DNA of 64,000 nucleotides from Lentibacter algarum (GTDB lineage Bacteria; Pseudomonadota; Alphaproteobacteria; Rhodobacterales; Rhodobacteraceae), in the NCBI RefSeq assembly GCF_018860975.1, contig NZ_JAHKQI010000010.1, positions 434,001-498,000 of the forward strand, in the 5' to 3' direction. The notes below the pieces were generated by a model. The model searched no databases, was not told the origin of the DNA, and was given only the letters and a program-made list of their open reading frames with translations. Positions 17,862 to 27,089 of this stretch are shown here, piece by piece. The position numbers were made by a program, and so were the translations under genes. How positions within the stretch are numbered: position 1 is the first letter of the stretch; each line of letters begins with the position of its first letter.

Positions 17862-18539
17862 TCAGAACCGCTGCTGGCCCTTAGCCATGTCCAAATGTGT
17901 CTTGATCGACGGCGCAAAGAGCAAAAGCCAGCCCGACGTATACCAAAGGTAAAACAGCGCCGGCCACCAGAGCACAGCAAACACCAGCCCGATCACGCCA
18001 GCAACACGCATTGCCGTGTTTTGCGAGGCAAAGCGCAGCAGCGTCAGTTGCAACAGCTTGCCCCCGTCAAGCGGCTGCACGGGCAGCATGTTAAACACAA
18101 ACAGCGCGATGTTGATGCGCGAAAACAACCAGAGATACCCGCCGAATGTCGCCAACAACATGTTGCCACTGCTAAAGATATACCAAGCCCCCAGCGAGCT
18201 GAGGGCCCACAGCGCAAGGTTGACGATCGGGCCCATCGCCACGATCAGCTCTTGTTCGCGGCGTGTGCCCGAGCGTGCGTGCTCACAAAACCCGCCGCCG
18301 CCAAAGAGCACAATCCGCCGCACCGGAATGCCCTGCACCTGACAGCCCCAGGCATGGCCAAGCTCGTGCAGATAAATCGAAGCCAGCAACATCGACACTG
18401 TGATGCCAACCCAGATAAAGTTGCTCAGCCCCGACAAAAGCAGAAACAGCCCCGCCAACAAAATGAGCGACTGCGCAATTTCGACTCTGACCCCGAAGAG
18501 GCCTTGAAAGCTAAAGATCGTTGGGCCGGGCTGAAACAT
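17862..18539 (-). CDS. Site-2-protease family zinc metalloprotease (M50)
   Basis: 225 residues, polytopic. The HELGH motif sits in a membrane helix (YLHELGHAWG near 58-67) and the second metal site in FNMLPVQPLDGGKL near 155-168, diagnostic of M50 peptidases that cleave within membranes. GGGGFCEHA follows helix 2. There is no PDZ or CBS domain, so this is the minimal type. I place the start at MFQPGPTIF because upstream open frame (about 134 codons) overlaps the divergent sirtuin gene in antisense and looks non-coding. The substrate is unknown. Confidence 0.78.
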   Translation of the reverse strand: MFQPGPTIFSFQGLFGVRVEIAQSLILLAGLFLLLSGLSNFIWVGITVSMLLASIYLHELGHAWGCQVQGIPVRRIVLFGGGGFCEHARSGTRREQELIVAMGPIVNLALWALSSLGAWYIFSSGNMLLATFGGYLWLFSRINIALFVFNMLPVQPLDGGKLLQLTLLRFASQNTAMRVAGVIGLVFAVLWWPALFYLWYTSGWLLLFAPSIKTHLDMAKGQQRF

Positions 18540-18620
18540 AAACTGACCATTACCGCAAGCATCCTGAGGGGCAAGAGAGAAACGACTTGCCACGCCGCGC
18601 TGCCGCGTTAAGCTGTTGAA

Positions 18621-19316
18621 ATGACAGAAATGATCACCATCCTTACGGGTGCAGGTATCTCGGCGGAAAGCGGGCTTGGCACCTTTCGCGACGAAGGGGG
18701 CCTCTGGGCGCAGCACCGCATTGAAGATGTCGCCACACCCGAGGGCTTTGCGCGCGATCCCGAACTTGTGCACAGCTTTTACAACGCCCGCCGCGCGCAG
18801 GCTCGCGAGGCCACGCCAAACGCTGCGCATGAAGCGCTGGCTAAGTTGGAAGCCCGTTACAACGGCGAGGTTTTGATTGTCACTCAGAACGTCGACGGGC
18901 TGCACGAAGCCGCTGGTGCGCAAAATGTCTTGCACATGCATGGACAGCTTGAGGGCGCGCTATGTGGTGCCTGCGAGAAACGCTGGGCGGCCCCTTTGGT
19001 CATGCATCCAAGCGACACATGCCCGCACTGCAACGCGGCGGCAACGCGGCCCGACATCGTCTGGTTCGGAGAAATGCCCTACGGCATGGACACGATCGAA
19101 GACGCCCTTGCGCGCTCGACGTTGTTTGCTTCGATCGGCACTTCGGGCAATGTCTACCCTGCTGCCGGCTTTGTCGCCCAAGCGCGGCAAAACCGCATCC
19201 CGACCATCGAGCTCAACCTCGAAGCCTCACAAGGCGGCACCCTGTTTGACGAGCGCCGCCTAGGCCCCGCAAGCAAAGTTGTGCCTGCGTGGATTGATGA
19301 GCTGTTGTCAGCCTAG
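18621..19316 (+). CDS. cobB: NAD-dependent protein deacylase, Sir2 family
   Basis: 231 residues. NAD-binding GAGISAESGLGTFRDEGGLW (10-29), the catalytic HMHGQ near 107-111 after TQNVDGLHEAAG, and a small zinc site (CGACEKRW and CPHC) identify a class III sirtuin. FYNARR keeps the Tyr-x-x-Arg pair that in CobB and SIRT5 favours succinyl and other acidic acyl groups, so desuccinylase as well as deacetylase activity is likely. The start is 81 nt from the divergent M50 gene. Confidence 0.93.
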   Translation: MTEMITILTGAGISAESGLGTFRDEGGLWAQHRIEDVATPEGFARDPELVHSFYNARRAQAREATPNAAHEALAKLEARYNGEVLIVTQNVDGLHEAAGAQNVLHMHGQLEGALCGACEKRWAAPLVMHPSDTCPHCNAAATRPDIVWFGEMPYGMDTIEDALARSTLFASIGTSGNVYPAAGFVAQARQNRIPTIELNLEASQGGTLFDERRLGPASKVVPAWIDELLSA

Positions 19317-19328
19317 ATTAACACCGGA

Positions 19329-19838
19329 TCAATCGCTGTGGCTGTGGCTTTCGTCGTCGCCGTGCTTGTGCTCATGATCGTGGCCTTCCATCTTCATCTC
19401 GGGCTTGCGTTCAAGATCAACAGGAACTTCGACAACCATCTCGCCAGCTTTTTCAAACTGCAGCGTTACGGTGATCGTCTCGCCCTGCACAAAAGGCTCG
19501 TTGAGGCCCATGAACATCACGTGATAGCCGCCGCGTTTCATCTTCAGGCCTTCATGCGCAGGCACGGGCATACCGCCTTCGACTTCGCGCATTTGCATAA
19601 CGCCATCATCGGCTTTGATATGCGTGTGAAGCTCGACACGTTTGGCCGCATCAGAACTGGCGCCGATCAGCGTGTCGTCTTCGCCATGGTTTTCGATGGT
19701 CAAAAATGCGGCACCGGCCTTGGCAACAGGGCTTGAAGAGCGCGCATAGCTGTCGGTGACCATGAGGCCCTCGGCATATGCCGGCGCAACGAGAGAAACA
19801 GCCGCAATGGCTGCGAGAATTGTGGTTTTGAATGACAT
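19329..19838 (-). CDS. Periplasmic copper chaperone PCu(A)C
   Basis: 169 residues with a Sec signal ending AYA. The copper site ELHTHIKADDGVMQMREV...GGYHVMFMGL fits the H(M)x10Mx21HxM pattern of PCu(A)C proteins, which deliver Cu(I) to the CuA/CuB centres of cytochrome oxidase. A C-terminal His/Asp-rich tail (GHDHEHKHGDDESHSHSD) may bind extra metal. It is 39 nt downstream of a DUF2946-like gene, likely co-transcribed. Confidence 0.9.
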   Translation of the reverse strand: MSFKTTILAAIAAVSLVAPAYAEGLMVTDSYARSSSPVAKAGAAFLTIENHGEDDTLIGASSDAAKRVELHTHIKADDGVMQMREVEGGMPVPAHEGLKMKRGGYHVMFMGLNEPFVQGETITVTLQFEKAGEMVVEVPVDLERKPEMKMEGHDHEHKHGDDESHSHSD

Positions 19839-19877
19839 GATATGTCCTTTGATTAGCTGATGTTTGAGTGGAAACCG

Positions 19878-20225
19878 TCAGATGATCAATGGTGGAGCGC
19901 GCGCGTTCTTGCGCAAAATGTGCTGCGTAGGAGCTTCAGTTCGTGTCGCCACGCTCAACAAAGTCGAGCCGCCGAGAACAAGCTCTGCCGCCACTGGCTG
20001 CTCTGTCAACAAAGCAGCAACCACAAGGGTGCAGTCAGGGCAGAGATGCGGCGCGCTCGTGGGCTGCCCCTGCGCGTCAACCAGCATCACTATCGGGCCG
20101 GAGCCGGAGCAAAGAACCATCAGCCCGGTCGCCGGGTTCACCATACGGGCTTGCACCATAGCACCGCCCGTCAGCACGAGGGCCAGAGACAGCACAATGG
20201 CGAGATATGAGCGAAGCGTGGTCAT
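19878..20225 (-). CDS. DUF2946-like small secreted/membrane protein
   Basis: 115 residues beginning MTTLRSYLAIVLSLALVLTGG, a signal or membrane anchor, and containing CPDCTLV near 70, similar to the Cys pair of DUF2946 proteins often found with copper genes. The pairing with PCu(A)C supports a metal-related role, by inference. The start at MTTLRS is preferred since the 43 upstream codons look non-coding. Confidence 0.6.
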   Translation of the reverse strand: MTTLRSYLAIVLSLALVLTGGAMVQARMVNPATGLMVLCSGSGPIVMLVDAQGQPTSAPHLCPDCTLVVAALLTEQPVAAELVLGGSTLLSVATRTEAPTQHILRKNARAPPLII

Positions 20226-20302
20226 TCTGTTTTCGAGTCTACGCCTCTCATTGCGGAGTTCAAAGTGACAAAATGAAACAGGGCAAAGCCCGCCCATCCA
20301 CA

Positions 20303-20339
20303 CAAACAAAAACAGCCCCGCCGCTTGGGCAGGGCCGTT
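20303..20339 (-). terminator. Rho-independent terminator of rpmB
   Basis: On the minus strand a 12-bp stem with two G-U pairs (arms 20328-20339 and 20311-20322, six-base loop positions between) runs into TTTTTGTTT, 22 nt after the rpmB stop. Confidence 0.9.
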
Positions 20340-20360
20340 TCTAACTGTCAGCAAAGAGGC

Positions 20361-20657
20361 TTAAGCTTCGGCTGCTGCCGTCTGCGCCTTAGCAATCTCT
20401 TTTTTCAGCTTCAGGTTCTTTTCTGAAAGCTCGGTGTCTTTGGCTTTTGCCAAGAACTTGTCAAGACCGCCACGGTGATCAACCGAGCGCAGCGCCGCTG
20501 CAGAGATGCGCATCTTGAAGCCGCGGCCCAGTGTTTCTGACTGGAGCGTGACGTCGTTCAGGTTCGGCAAGAACCGACGGCGCGTTCTGTTTTTCGCGTG
20601 GCTGACATTGTTGCCAACCATCGGGCCTTTTCCGGTCAATTCGCATACGCGTGACAT
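20361..20657 (-). CDS. rpmB: 50S ribosomal protein L28
   Basis: 98 residues. [20 protein letters not shown], then [11 protein letters not shown] and [19 protein letters not shown], are the L28 signature. The Lys/Ala-rich C-terminal extension is typical of alphaproteobacteria. It is monocistronic, with a strong terminator directly downstream. Confidence 0.96.
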   Translation of the reverse strand: MSRVCELTGKGPMVGNNVSHAKNRTRRRFLPNLNDVTLQSETLGRGFKMRISAAALRSVDHRGGLDKFLAKAKDTELSEKNLKLKKEIAKAQTAAAEA

Positions 20658-20819
20658 GGCTTGTTCCTCATCTTCTCATCTGCCGCTCGCCTCTTGGCAG
20701 AGACTGCTGGCAATAAACATGGGCGCCGTCGCGCAGCGCCCGTCAAATCCGTTGTCGGTCTTTAGGCGGAATCGCTTCGCCCGTCAAGCGCATAGAGCGC
20801 AGGTTTTGAGACAAGCCGC

Positions 20820-22655
20820 TCAGAGTTCCAGAAACCCGCCCGACTGATGCGCCCAGAGATCGGCATATATCCCGCCACGCGCCAGCAAATCATCATGGCT
20901 GCCCTCTTCCACGATCCGCCCCTCGCGCATGACAATCACCCTGTCCATCGCCGCAATCGTCGACAGCCGGTGCGCGATCGCCAGCACGGTTTTGCCCTTC
21001 ATAACGGTCTGCAACGCCGACTGGATCGAAGCCTCGACTTCACTGTCCAAAGCGCTTGTTGCCTCGTCGAGCACAAGGATCGGCGCATCTTTCAAGATCG
21101 CCCGCGCCAGCGCAATGCGCTGCCTTTGCCCGCCCGACAGCTTGACGCCGCGCTCGCCCAAATGCGCCTCATAGCCCAAGCGCCCCTGCCCGTCTTCAAG
21201 GCTTTGGATGAACGCGCCCGCCTCAGCGGCATCAACCGCGCTCAGCAACTCTTGCTCGCTGGCGTCAGGGTGCCCGTAGGTGATGTTCTCGCGTGCCGAG
21301 CGGTTGAAAAGCGCCGTCTCCTGCGTGACCATGCCAATCGCGCGTCTGAGGCTCGGCTCGCTCACATCAGAGATGTCTTGCCCGTCGATTGTCACCTTGC
21401 CAAGCTCGGGGTCATAAAGCCGCAAAAGCAGCGAGACCAGAGTTGATTTGCCGGCACCGGATGCTCCGACAATGCCGAGCTTTTCACCAGCCTTGATGCG
21501 CAGATCAATGCCCTGAACGCCGCCCGCACCGCCGCCATAAGTGAAGCTCACATCCTCAAAGCTGATCGCACCCGCGGGCACATCAAGTGCCGCCCCGCTC
21601 CCCGCCTTCAAGCGTTTTGCAGGGGCCAGAGTGCGCATGCCGTCTTCAACTTCGCCAAGATGCATATAGATGGTCATCAAGACAAAGCTGATCCAACCCG
21701 ACATCTGCGCCAGCCGGATGCTCACCGCGCCGATCGCCGCAATATCACCGGCGCTCACACCGCTATCACGCCAGGCAAGCGCCGCACCGACAAGGCCCAC
21801 AGGCAAGAGCCCTGCGATCAGGATCAAGCCGTAACGAAATAGCGAAGAAAGCTCGCCAAAGGCCACCGCACGCCCGCGCAACACCTCAAGCACATCAGAC
21901 GTTGCGGCTTCCTCGTGGGCGTCACCGGCAAACAGCTTGACGGTTTTGATATTGGTGATCGTGTCAACAACCTGCCCCGAGACCATCGCCTGTGCCCCTG
22001 CACGATCTTTTGAGCGCAGCCGGATACGCGGCAGGAAATAGCGCAAATAGAGGCCGTAAACCACCATCCAGACAAGCATAACGCCGACCAATCGCCCATC
22101 GACCATCGCCACCAAGATGCACGAGCCGATCACCGAAGCCAGCGCGAACAGGATGGCGTTGACCATCTCGATCACAACTTCCGTCAGCGAGCGGGTGGCT
22201 TGCACCTGTTTCTGCGCCAGACGGCCTGCATAATCGTCATCAAAATACCCGACAGATTGCCCAAGCGTCCAACGGTTGAGCCGCGCGAGTATCTGTTTGA
22301 ACAGGTTCGGCCCCAAGACGACCGACTGAAAAACCGCATTGAGCCCGAAGAATACAGGCCGCAGCCCGATGAGCAGCAAAGCTCCGAGCGCCAGCAATCC
22401 GATGTTGTCTGTCAGTGGTGCGCCCGTCGCGGCGACGTCAACAACGCGGCCAAGCACATACATCGACAGCACTTCTGACGCACCGGAAAGCGCCGAGACA
22501 AACCCCGCCAAAGCGATGACAGGCCAGGCACCGCGCAGGCACCAAGCCGCAAAACGCCAAAGCGTTGTTGGCGGCGCGCCGATGGCGGGTTTCTCGGCGT
22601 CGATCATCCCCGCCGCGCGGCTGGCAACTTTCGCAAAAGCCTCGGTTGTGCTCAT
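20820..22655 (-). CDS. ABC exporter half-transporter (TMD-NBD), subunit B
   Basis: 611 residues: six transmembrane helices (about 30-330) and an ATPase domain with Walker A GASGAGKSTL, signature LSGGQRQRIALA, Walker B ILVLDEATSALDSE and a H-loop AHRLST. It overlaps its paralogue by 4 nt (ATGA), so the two probably form a heterodimeric exporter of the MsbA/MdlAB kind. All catalytic motifs are intact, so both ATP sites should be active. The cargo (lipid, drug or peptide) cannot be told. Confidence 0.88.
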   Translation of the reverse strand: MSTTEAFAKVASRAAGMIDAEKPAIGAPPTTLWRFAAWCLRGAWPVIALAGFVSALSGASEVLSMYVLGRVVDVAATGAPLTDNIGLLALGALLLIGLRPVFFGLNAVFQSVVLGPNLFKQILARLNRWTLGQSVGYFDDDYAGRLAQKQVQATRSLTEVVIEMVNAILFALASVIGSCILVAMVDGRLVGVMLVWMVVYGLYLRYFLPRIRLRSKDRAGAQAMVSGQVVDTITNIKTVKLFAGDAHEEAATSDVLEVLRGRAVAFGELSSLFRYGLILIAGLLPVGLVGAALAWRDSGVSAGDIAAIGAVSIRLAQMSGWISFVLMTIYMHLGEVEDGMRTLAPAKRLKAGSGAALDVPAGAISFEDVSFTYGGGAGGVQGIDLRIKAGEKLGIVGASGAGKSTLVSLLLRLYDPELGKVTIDGQDISDVSEPSLRRAIGMVTQETALFNRSARENITYGHPDASEQELLSAVDAAEAGAFIQSLEDGQGRLGYEAHLGERGVKLSGGQRQRIALARAILKDAPILVLDEATSALDSEVEASIQSALQTVMKGKTVLAIAHRLSTIAAMDRVIVMREGRIVEEGSHDDLLARGGIYADLWAHQSGGFLEL

Positions 22656-24493
22656 GTGGCCTCTCCTAAAAATCCGCCCGATTGACGTGCCCAGAACTCG
22701 GCATAAAGTCCGCCGTTTGCCAGCAACTCGGTGTGGGTGCCTTCTTCGGCAATCTTCCCCGCGTCGAGCACAACAATGCGGTCCATCTCGGCGATTGTCG
22801 ACAGCCTGTGCGCAATCGCGATCACGGTTTTGCCCTCCATCATGCCATATAGGGTATCCTGAATGGCGGCTTCGACCTCGCTATCAAGCGCGCTTGTCGC
22901 CTCGTCGAGCAACAGGATCGGCGCGTTTTTGAGGATCACCCGTGCCAGCGTAATGCGTTGGCGCTGCCCACCCGAAAGCTTCACGCCACGCTCGCCAACA
23001 TGCGCATCCATACCGCTGCGCCCCTCGGGGTCTTGCAACTCGCCGATAAACTCGAGCGCCTCTGCCGAACCAGCCGCCGCAAGCAGTTCTTCCTCGCTGG
23101 CATCAGGCCGCCCATAACGGATGTTGTCACGCAGCGAACGGTGCAAAAGCGAGCTCTCCTGCTGCACCATGCCGATCTGCCGGCGCAGGCTGTCCTGAGT
23201 GACTTGGGTGATATCCTGACCATCAATCAGGATTTGCCCGGCTTCAGGATCATAGAAGCGCAGCAACAGCTTCACGAGCGTCGACTTGCCAGCACCAGAG
23301 CGCCCGACAAGCCCGACTTTCTCGCCAGCCTTGATGCGCAGGTCAACGCCTTCAAGCCCACCGCTGTCACGCCCGTAGCTGTGTGACAACGCTTTGATTT
23401 CGATCTCGCCTTTGGCGATCTGCAAAGGCTTGGCGCTGTCGCTATCAACCAGCGCAATCGGCTGGGCGATGGTCTCCATGCCCTCGGCAACAACCCCGAG
23501 CTGGCGGAAAAACGATGTCAGCGCCCACATGATCCAACCGGTCATTGCATTAAGCCTGAGCGTCAGCGCCGTCGCCGCCGCGACGATGCCAACAGTGGCC
23601 TCGCCCTGCATCCAGAGCCAGACAGCCCAGCCAACAACGCCGACAATCAGCAAGCCGTTGAGCGTCACCAAAGCAAGATCCATGCGGGTGAATATGCGCA
23701 TCTCGACCATGAATGTCTGGCGTGCTTTCTCGATGGCTTCATGGGCGAAATCAAGCTCTTGGCCTTGGTGGGCAAACATCTTCACCGAGTGAATGTTGGT
23801 ATAACTGTCAACAACCCGCCCTGTAACCAGCGAGCGCGCATCGGAGGCCTCCTTGGAGGCGGGGCCAACACGGGCGATCACCCAGCGGATCAGCAATCCG
23901 TAAGCAACGAGCCAAACCAGCAAGGGCGCGACAAGCCGCACATCAGCGCCCCACAAAAGCACAGCTGCACCGATCACATAGGCCAGCGAGAATGTCAGCG
24001 CGTCAAACACCTGAAACACTGCCTCGCCCGCGGCGGGAGGGGTTTGCATAATACGGTTGGCGATGCGGCCGGCAAAGTCGTTCTCAAACCAGCCAACCGA
24101 CTGTCGCAACACATGCCCATGCGCCCGAAAGCGGATGAGCGAGCCGAAGTTCGGCAGGATCGTCTGGTTGATCAGCATCACGTCGGCAACATGCAGCGCG
24201 GGGCGGATAAACACGATAAACAGCGCCAGATAGATCAGCGCCGTGCCGTGGTCTTGCCAGACTTGCTCGGGTGTGCCTGACAGCACGTCAACGATCCAAC
24301 CCATGTAGTAAATCAGGCCAATCTCGACCAGCGCGACAACGACCGACAGAATGCCCGCCGCCCAGAACACCGCCTTAAAGGGCTTGGAATACCCGAGCAT
24401 AAAACGCCAAAGCGTCTGCGGCGGCACATCCTCGGCAGGGTAGGCAATGTAAGGATCAACGAGGGCTTCAAAGTAGGAAAACAGCTTTTTCAT
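22652..24493 (-). CDS. ABC exporter half-transporter (TMD-NBD), subunit A
   Basis: 613 residues, paralogous to the next gene. Transmembrane region about 35-335, then Walker A GRSGAGKSTL, LSGGQRQRITLARVI, ILLLDEATSALDSE. The N-terminal PPQTLWRFMLGYSKPFKA segment is an elbow helix also present in the partner (PPTTLWRFAAWCLRGAWP), so they arose by tandem duplication. It begins the two-gene operon. Confidence 0.88.
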   Translation of the reverse strand: MKKLFSYFEALVDPYIAYPAEDVPPQTLWRFMLGYSKPFKAVFWAAGILSVVVALVEIGLIYYMGWIVDVLSGTPEQVWQDHGTALIYLALFIVFIRPALHVADVMLINQTILPNFGSLIRFRAHGHVLRQSVGWFENDFAGRIANRIMQTPPAAGEAVFQVFDALTFSLAYVIGAAVLLWGADVRLVAPLLVWLVAYGLLIRWVIARVGPASKEASDARSLVTGRVVDSYTNIHSVKMFAHQGQELDFAHEAIEKARQTFMVEMRIFTRMDLALVTLNGLLIVGVVGWAVWLWMQGEATVGIVAAATALTLRLNAMTGWIMWALTSFFRQLGVVAEGMETIAQPIALVDSDSAKPLQIAKGEIEIKALSHSYGRDSGGLEGVDLRIKAGEKVGLVGRSGAGKSTLVKLLLRFYDPEAGQILIDGQDITQVTQDSLRRQIGMVQQESSLLHRSLRDNIRYGRPDASEEELLAAAGSAEALEFIGELQDPEGRSGMDAHVGERGVKLSGGQRQRITLARVILKNAPILLLDEATSALDSEVEAAIQDTLYGMMEGKTVIAIAHRLSTIAEMDRIVVLDAGKIAEEGTHTELLANGGLYAEFWARQSGGFLGEAT

Positions 24494-24658
24494 CGGGTAG
24501 AACTTTCGGAGGTGTCCGTAGGGACAGAATACAAATGTAGCGGCGGCTGCAAACAGCGGCGCATCGGGTGGCCAGCGATGCTGTTAGTCGTGCCAGATCC
24601 CGTAAAACATTTGTCCCTCCTCACATTTGCCTAAAGCCTAGCGCAGCTTTTTGGTGCT

Positions 24659-24709
24659 GTCACCCCCTGCGTGGCCTCTGCGTCACCCCCTGCTTCACCT
24701 CTGCGTGGC
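24659..24709. repeat. Short 23-bp tandem repeat
   Basis: About 2.2 copies of a 23-base unit beginning GTCACCCCCTGC and ending CCTCTGC lie directly beside the M48 gene stop. No T-run or hairpin makes it a terminator. Confidence 0.6.
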
Positions 24710-25843
24710 TCAATCGCAAATGCTTTGCAGCGCGCTCCAGTCGGCATCACTCAGCACCGATGTCGTTGCGCCTTGGGTTCCGGCAAAACTGCGTGCCTTA
24801 TTGGCGCGCTCAAGTGAGGGCGGGTGCGAGCGCAGGTAAGCCGGCGTCTCGAGGGCTCCTGGCAACTCGCTTTCCAGCCCGAGGACGTAGTCAAAGAAAG
24901 TCGCCAGCCCCTCGCCGCTCACCTCGGCCTTCTTCAAGGCTTCAAGCGCGTAGTCGTCGGCCTTGGCTTCAGCCTCACGGGTGTAGCTGGTCTCCAGCAT
25001 TTGCTCGGCCAGTACGACAGCCAAAGCCCCGCCGGAAAAGTCGCCAAATACCATCGAGATCAAACCCGCCGAGCCCGCCGCCCTTAACGCGCCTCGCGTG
25101 GCATCGCGGTTCTCGACATGGCCGATCTCATGCGCCAGAACACCGGCAACCGCGTCAGCGCTGGTGGCGTCATCAAGCAGCCCGCGCATGATCACGATCT
25201 GCCCACCGGGAGCCGCAAAAGCATTGACCATCGGATGATCAAATACCTGAATGTCGAGCTCGTACTCCATGTTCATTTCAGCAGTCAAACGCACTTCCAT
25301 CTGCTTGAGCGCCGCAAGCCCGTCAGGGGCTTCGCATACCGCGACATCTCCATGGCCACGCCTGACAAACCACTTAACCTGAGCAATCACCGCGCGGCCG
25401 AACTGCACTTCGCGCTCACGCGGCATCATCCGCGCCAGCGTGTCGGCCATCGCTGGCAAGATCACAAACAGCATCAAACACACCGCGGCGATGGCAGCTG
25501 CCAGCGTTTTAACAACCCGCATACCCGTGCCACGGTGCACATCGCGCTTCTTCAGGCGCGGAGCGATCTCGCGCAACCGCGCGTTCATCGCTCCGTCACG
25601 TACCGAAAGCCGCGCCTCATGTGAGAGCGTCTCGTCCTCATGCTCGGTATAGCGGGTGAACGTCAGCCAGCCCCCGCCGGGCTGATCGGCCAGCAAGCGC
25701 AAATCTTCCAGCCGCCAATGCTGGACAGCCTTAAGGCTTTCGCCCTCGAAAGTCAGGTATCCCGTCGCTTCGTCAAGCCTGACAACAACCTTGTGTTTGG
25801 CCGCGGACAGCCCGTCAAAATAGCTGCCCGCGGCCTCTTGCAT
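24710..25843 (-). CDS. M48-family zinc metalloprotease with N-terminal DUF7092-like domain
   Basis: 377 residues. Residues 1-95 form a small domain (YFDGLSAAKHKVVVRLD...), next a basic linker and one membrane helix (TLAAAIAAVCLMLFVILPAMA, about 112-132), then the protease with VLAHEIGHVENRD (zinc HExxH) and the downstream EAKADDYALEAL motif supplying the third ligand. This suits a membrane-anchored quality-control peptidase. Its ATG shares one base with the stop of the YjgN-type gene (TGATG), so they are coupled. Confidence 0.85.
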   Translation of the reverse strand: MQEAAGSYFDGLSAAKHKVVVRLDEATGYLTFEGESLKAVQHWRLEDLRLLADQPGGGWLTFTRYTEHEDETLSHEARLSVRDGAMNARLREIAPRLKKRDVHRGTGMRVVKTLAAAIAAVCLMLFVILPAMADTLARMMPREREVQFGRAVIAQVKWFVRRGHGDVAVCEAPDGLAALKQMEVRLTAEMNMEYELDIQVFDHPMVNAFAAPGGQIVIMRGLLDDATSADAVAGVLAHEIGHVENRDATRGALRAAGSAGLISMVFGDFSGGALAVVLAEQMLETSYTREAEAKADDYALEALKKAEVSGEGLATFFDYVLGLESELPGALETPAYLRSHPPSLERANKARSFAGTQGATTSVLSDADWSALQSICD

Positions 25844-27021
25844 CAGAACGCGCCGCCAACGTCGAGCGCATCGGCAAAGCCTTCAGCGTCAACACCGGTT
25901 TCGGCTGCGCGCTGGCTGATCGTGTTCAATCCGTCTTTGTTGTGCACTGTCAACTCGGTGACAAAATGTGACAACATCGGCTGAACGATAAACACCAGCG
26001 ACAGCGCGCTGATCATCACCAGAAACGCTATGTAGAGGATGGCTCCTAAAACACCAGCAACGATCATCAAGGCCTCAGACCCAACCGCAAAGAGGCCACC
26101 AAAAACCAGAGATCCGACGATGGCGATGCCAAAAGTGATGCCTATGATGATCAGTGAGCCAAGAAACAATATCTTGATCAGCTCACCAGTGCGCGGCGTG
26201 GCGGTAAACGTCACTTCATCGCCCAAAGTGCGGTTGGCGGCCATATAGCGCATCGCGTGGACGCGGTAATAAATCGACCCAACGATCAGCCAACCATAGC
26301 CAACAATGACCAGCACCATGCCAAGAAACACAGAGGCCTGCGCGATAACAATGCCAACAATCAAGAGCGCAATACCAATGAACACATGCAGCATTGCGGC
26401 ATAGAGCTTTGTCCACTTGCCGCCTTGCTCAAACTTCGCATCGCCATACCAGCTGCGATCAGCCATGTATTTCTCCAGCTTGAAGTTGGCCAGCGGCGCC
26501 AAAAGGCCGAGGCTGACGATCGTCAACAGCGTGTAGCCACAAGCGCGCAGAGCAAAGCCCCAAGCGCCCTGCTCCATGCCAAAGCGAACACCGCGCCAGC
26601 GCGTGCGCGCCATTTTGTAGCGACGTGCGCGGTAGGCTGCATAAAAGATCAGCGGAAACAGCGCAAAAAGGTTGATGTAGATCGCCGCGATCATCATGAT
26701 CACTTCGGCTTGGCTGGTTGGCTCTGCGACAAAGCTGATGCCAAAGAAGAACAGCACCATCTGGATCACCCCGAGGTAGATCGCCAGAACAACGATCGCG
26801 ACAAGGAAACCAAGAAATTTCTCCATGCCGGTGCCAGTGTATTCGAACGCATCCCCGTCACCCGAAACCGAGCTCCAGATGTATTTGCGAATGCGGGTTT
26901 TGGCCCAAAAACGGTAGATGCCAAGCGTCACGAGTGTGAGCAGTGATGTCACAAACGCGAGGTTAAACAGCTCGGATCGCGTGCCGCGATACTGGCCCTG
27001 AATGTCACTTTCTGTGCTCAT
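25843..27021 (-). CDS. YjgN-family membrane protein (DUF898)
   Basis: 392 residues with about eight to ten hydrophobic helices. It opens with GQYRGTRSELFNLAFVTSLL and has GIYRFWAKTRIRKYIW, which is typical of DUF898; an internal second copy (KMARTRWRGVRFGMEQGAWG with LEKYMADRSWYGDAKF) gives a two-fold repeat. Function unknown; the coupling to an M48 protease gene recurs in proteobacteria and suggests a joint envelope role. Confidence 0.85.
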   Translation of the reverse strand: MSTESDIQGQYRGTRSELFNLAFVTSLLTLVTLGIYRFWAKTRIRKYIWSSVSGDGDAFEYTGTGMEKFLGFLVAIVVLAIYLGVIQMVLFFFGISFVAEPTSQAEVIMMIAAIYINLFALFPLIFYAAYRARRYKMARTRWRGVRFGMEQGAWGFALRACGYTLLTIVSLGLLAPLANFKLEKYMADRSWYGDAKFEQGGKWTKLYAAMLHVFIGIALLIVGIVIAQASVFLGMVLVIVGYGWLIVGSIYYRVHAMRYMAANRTLGDEVTFTATPRTGELIKILFLGSLIIIGITFGIAIVGSLVFGGLFAVGSEALMIVAGVLGAILYIAFLVMISALSLVFIVQPMLSHFVTELTVHNKDGLNTISQRAAETGVDAEGFADALDVGGAF

Positions 27022-27089
27022 AAGTTCTGTCCCTCAGAATTACTTTTGTTTGGATAATAATCGCCTGATAGTTGAATGAAACGCAACGA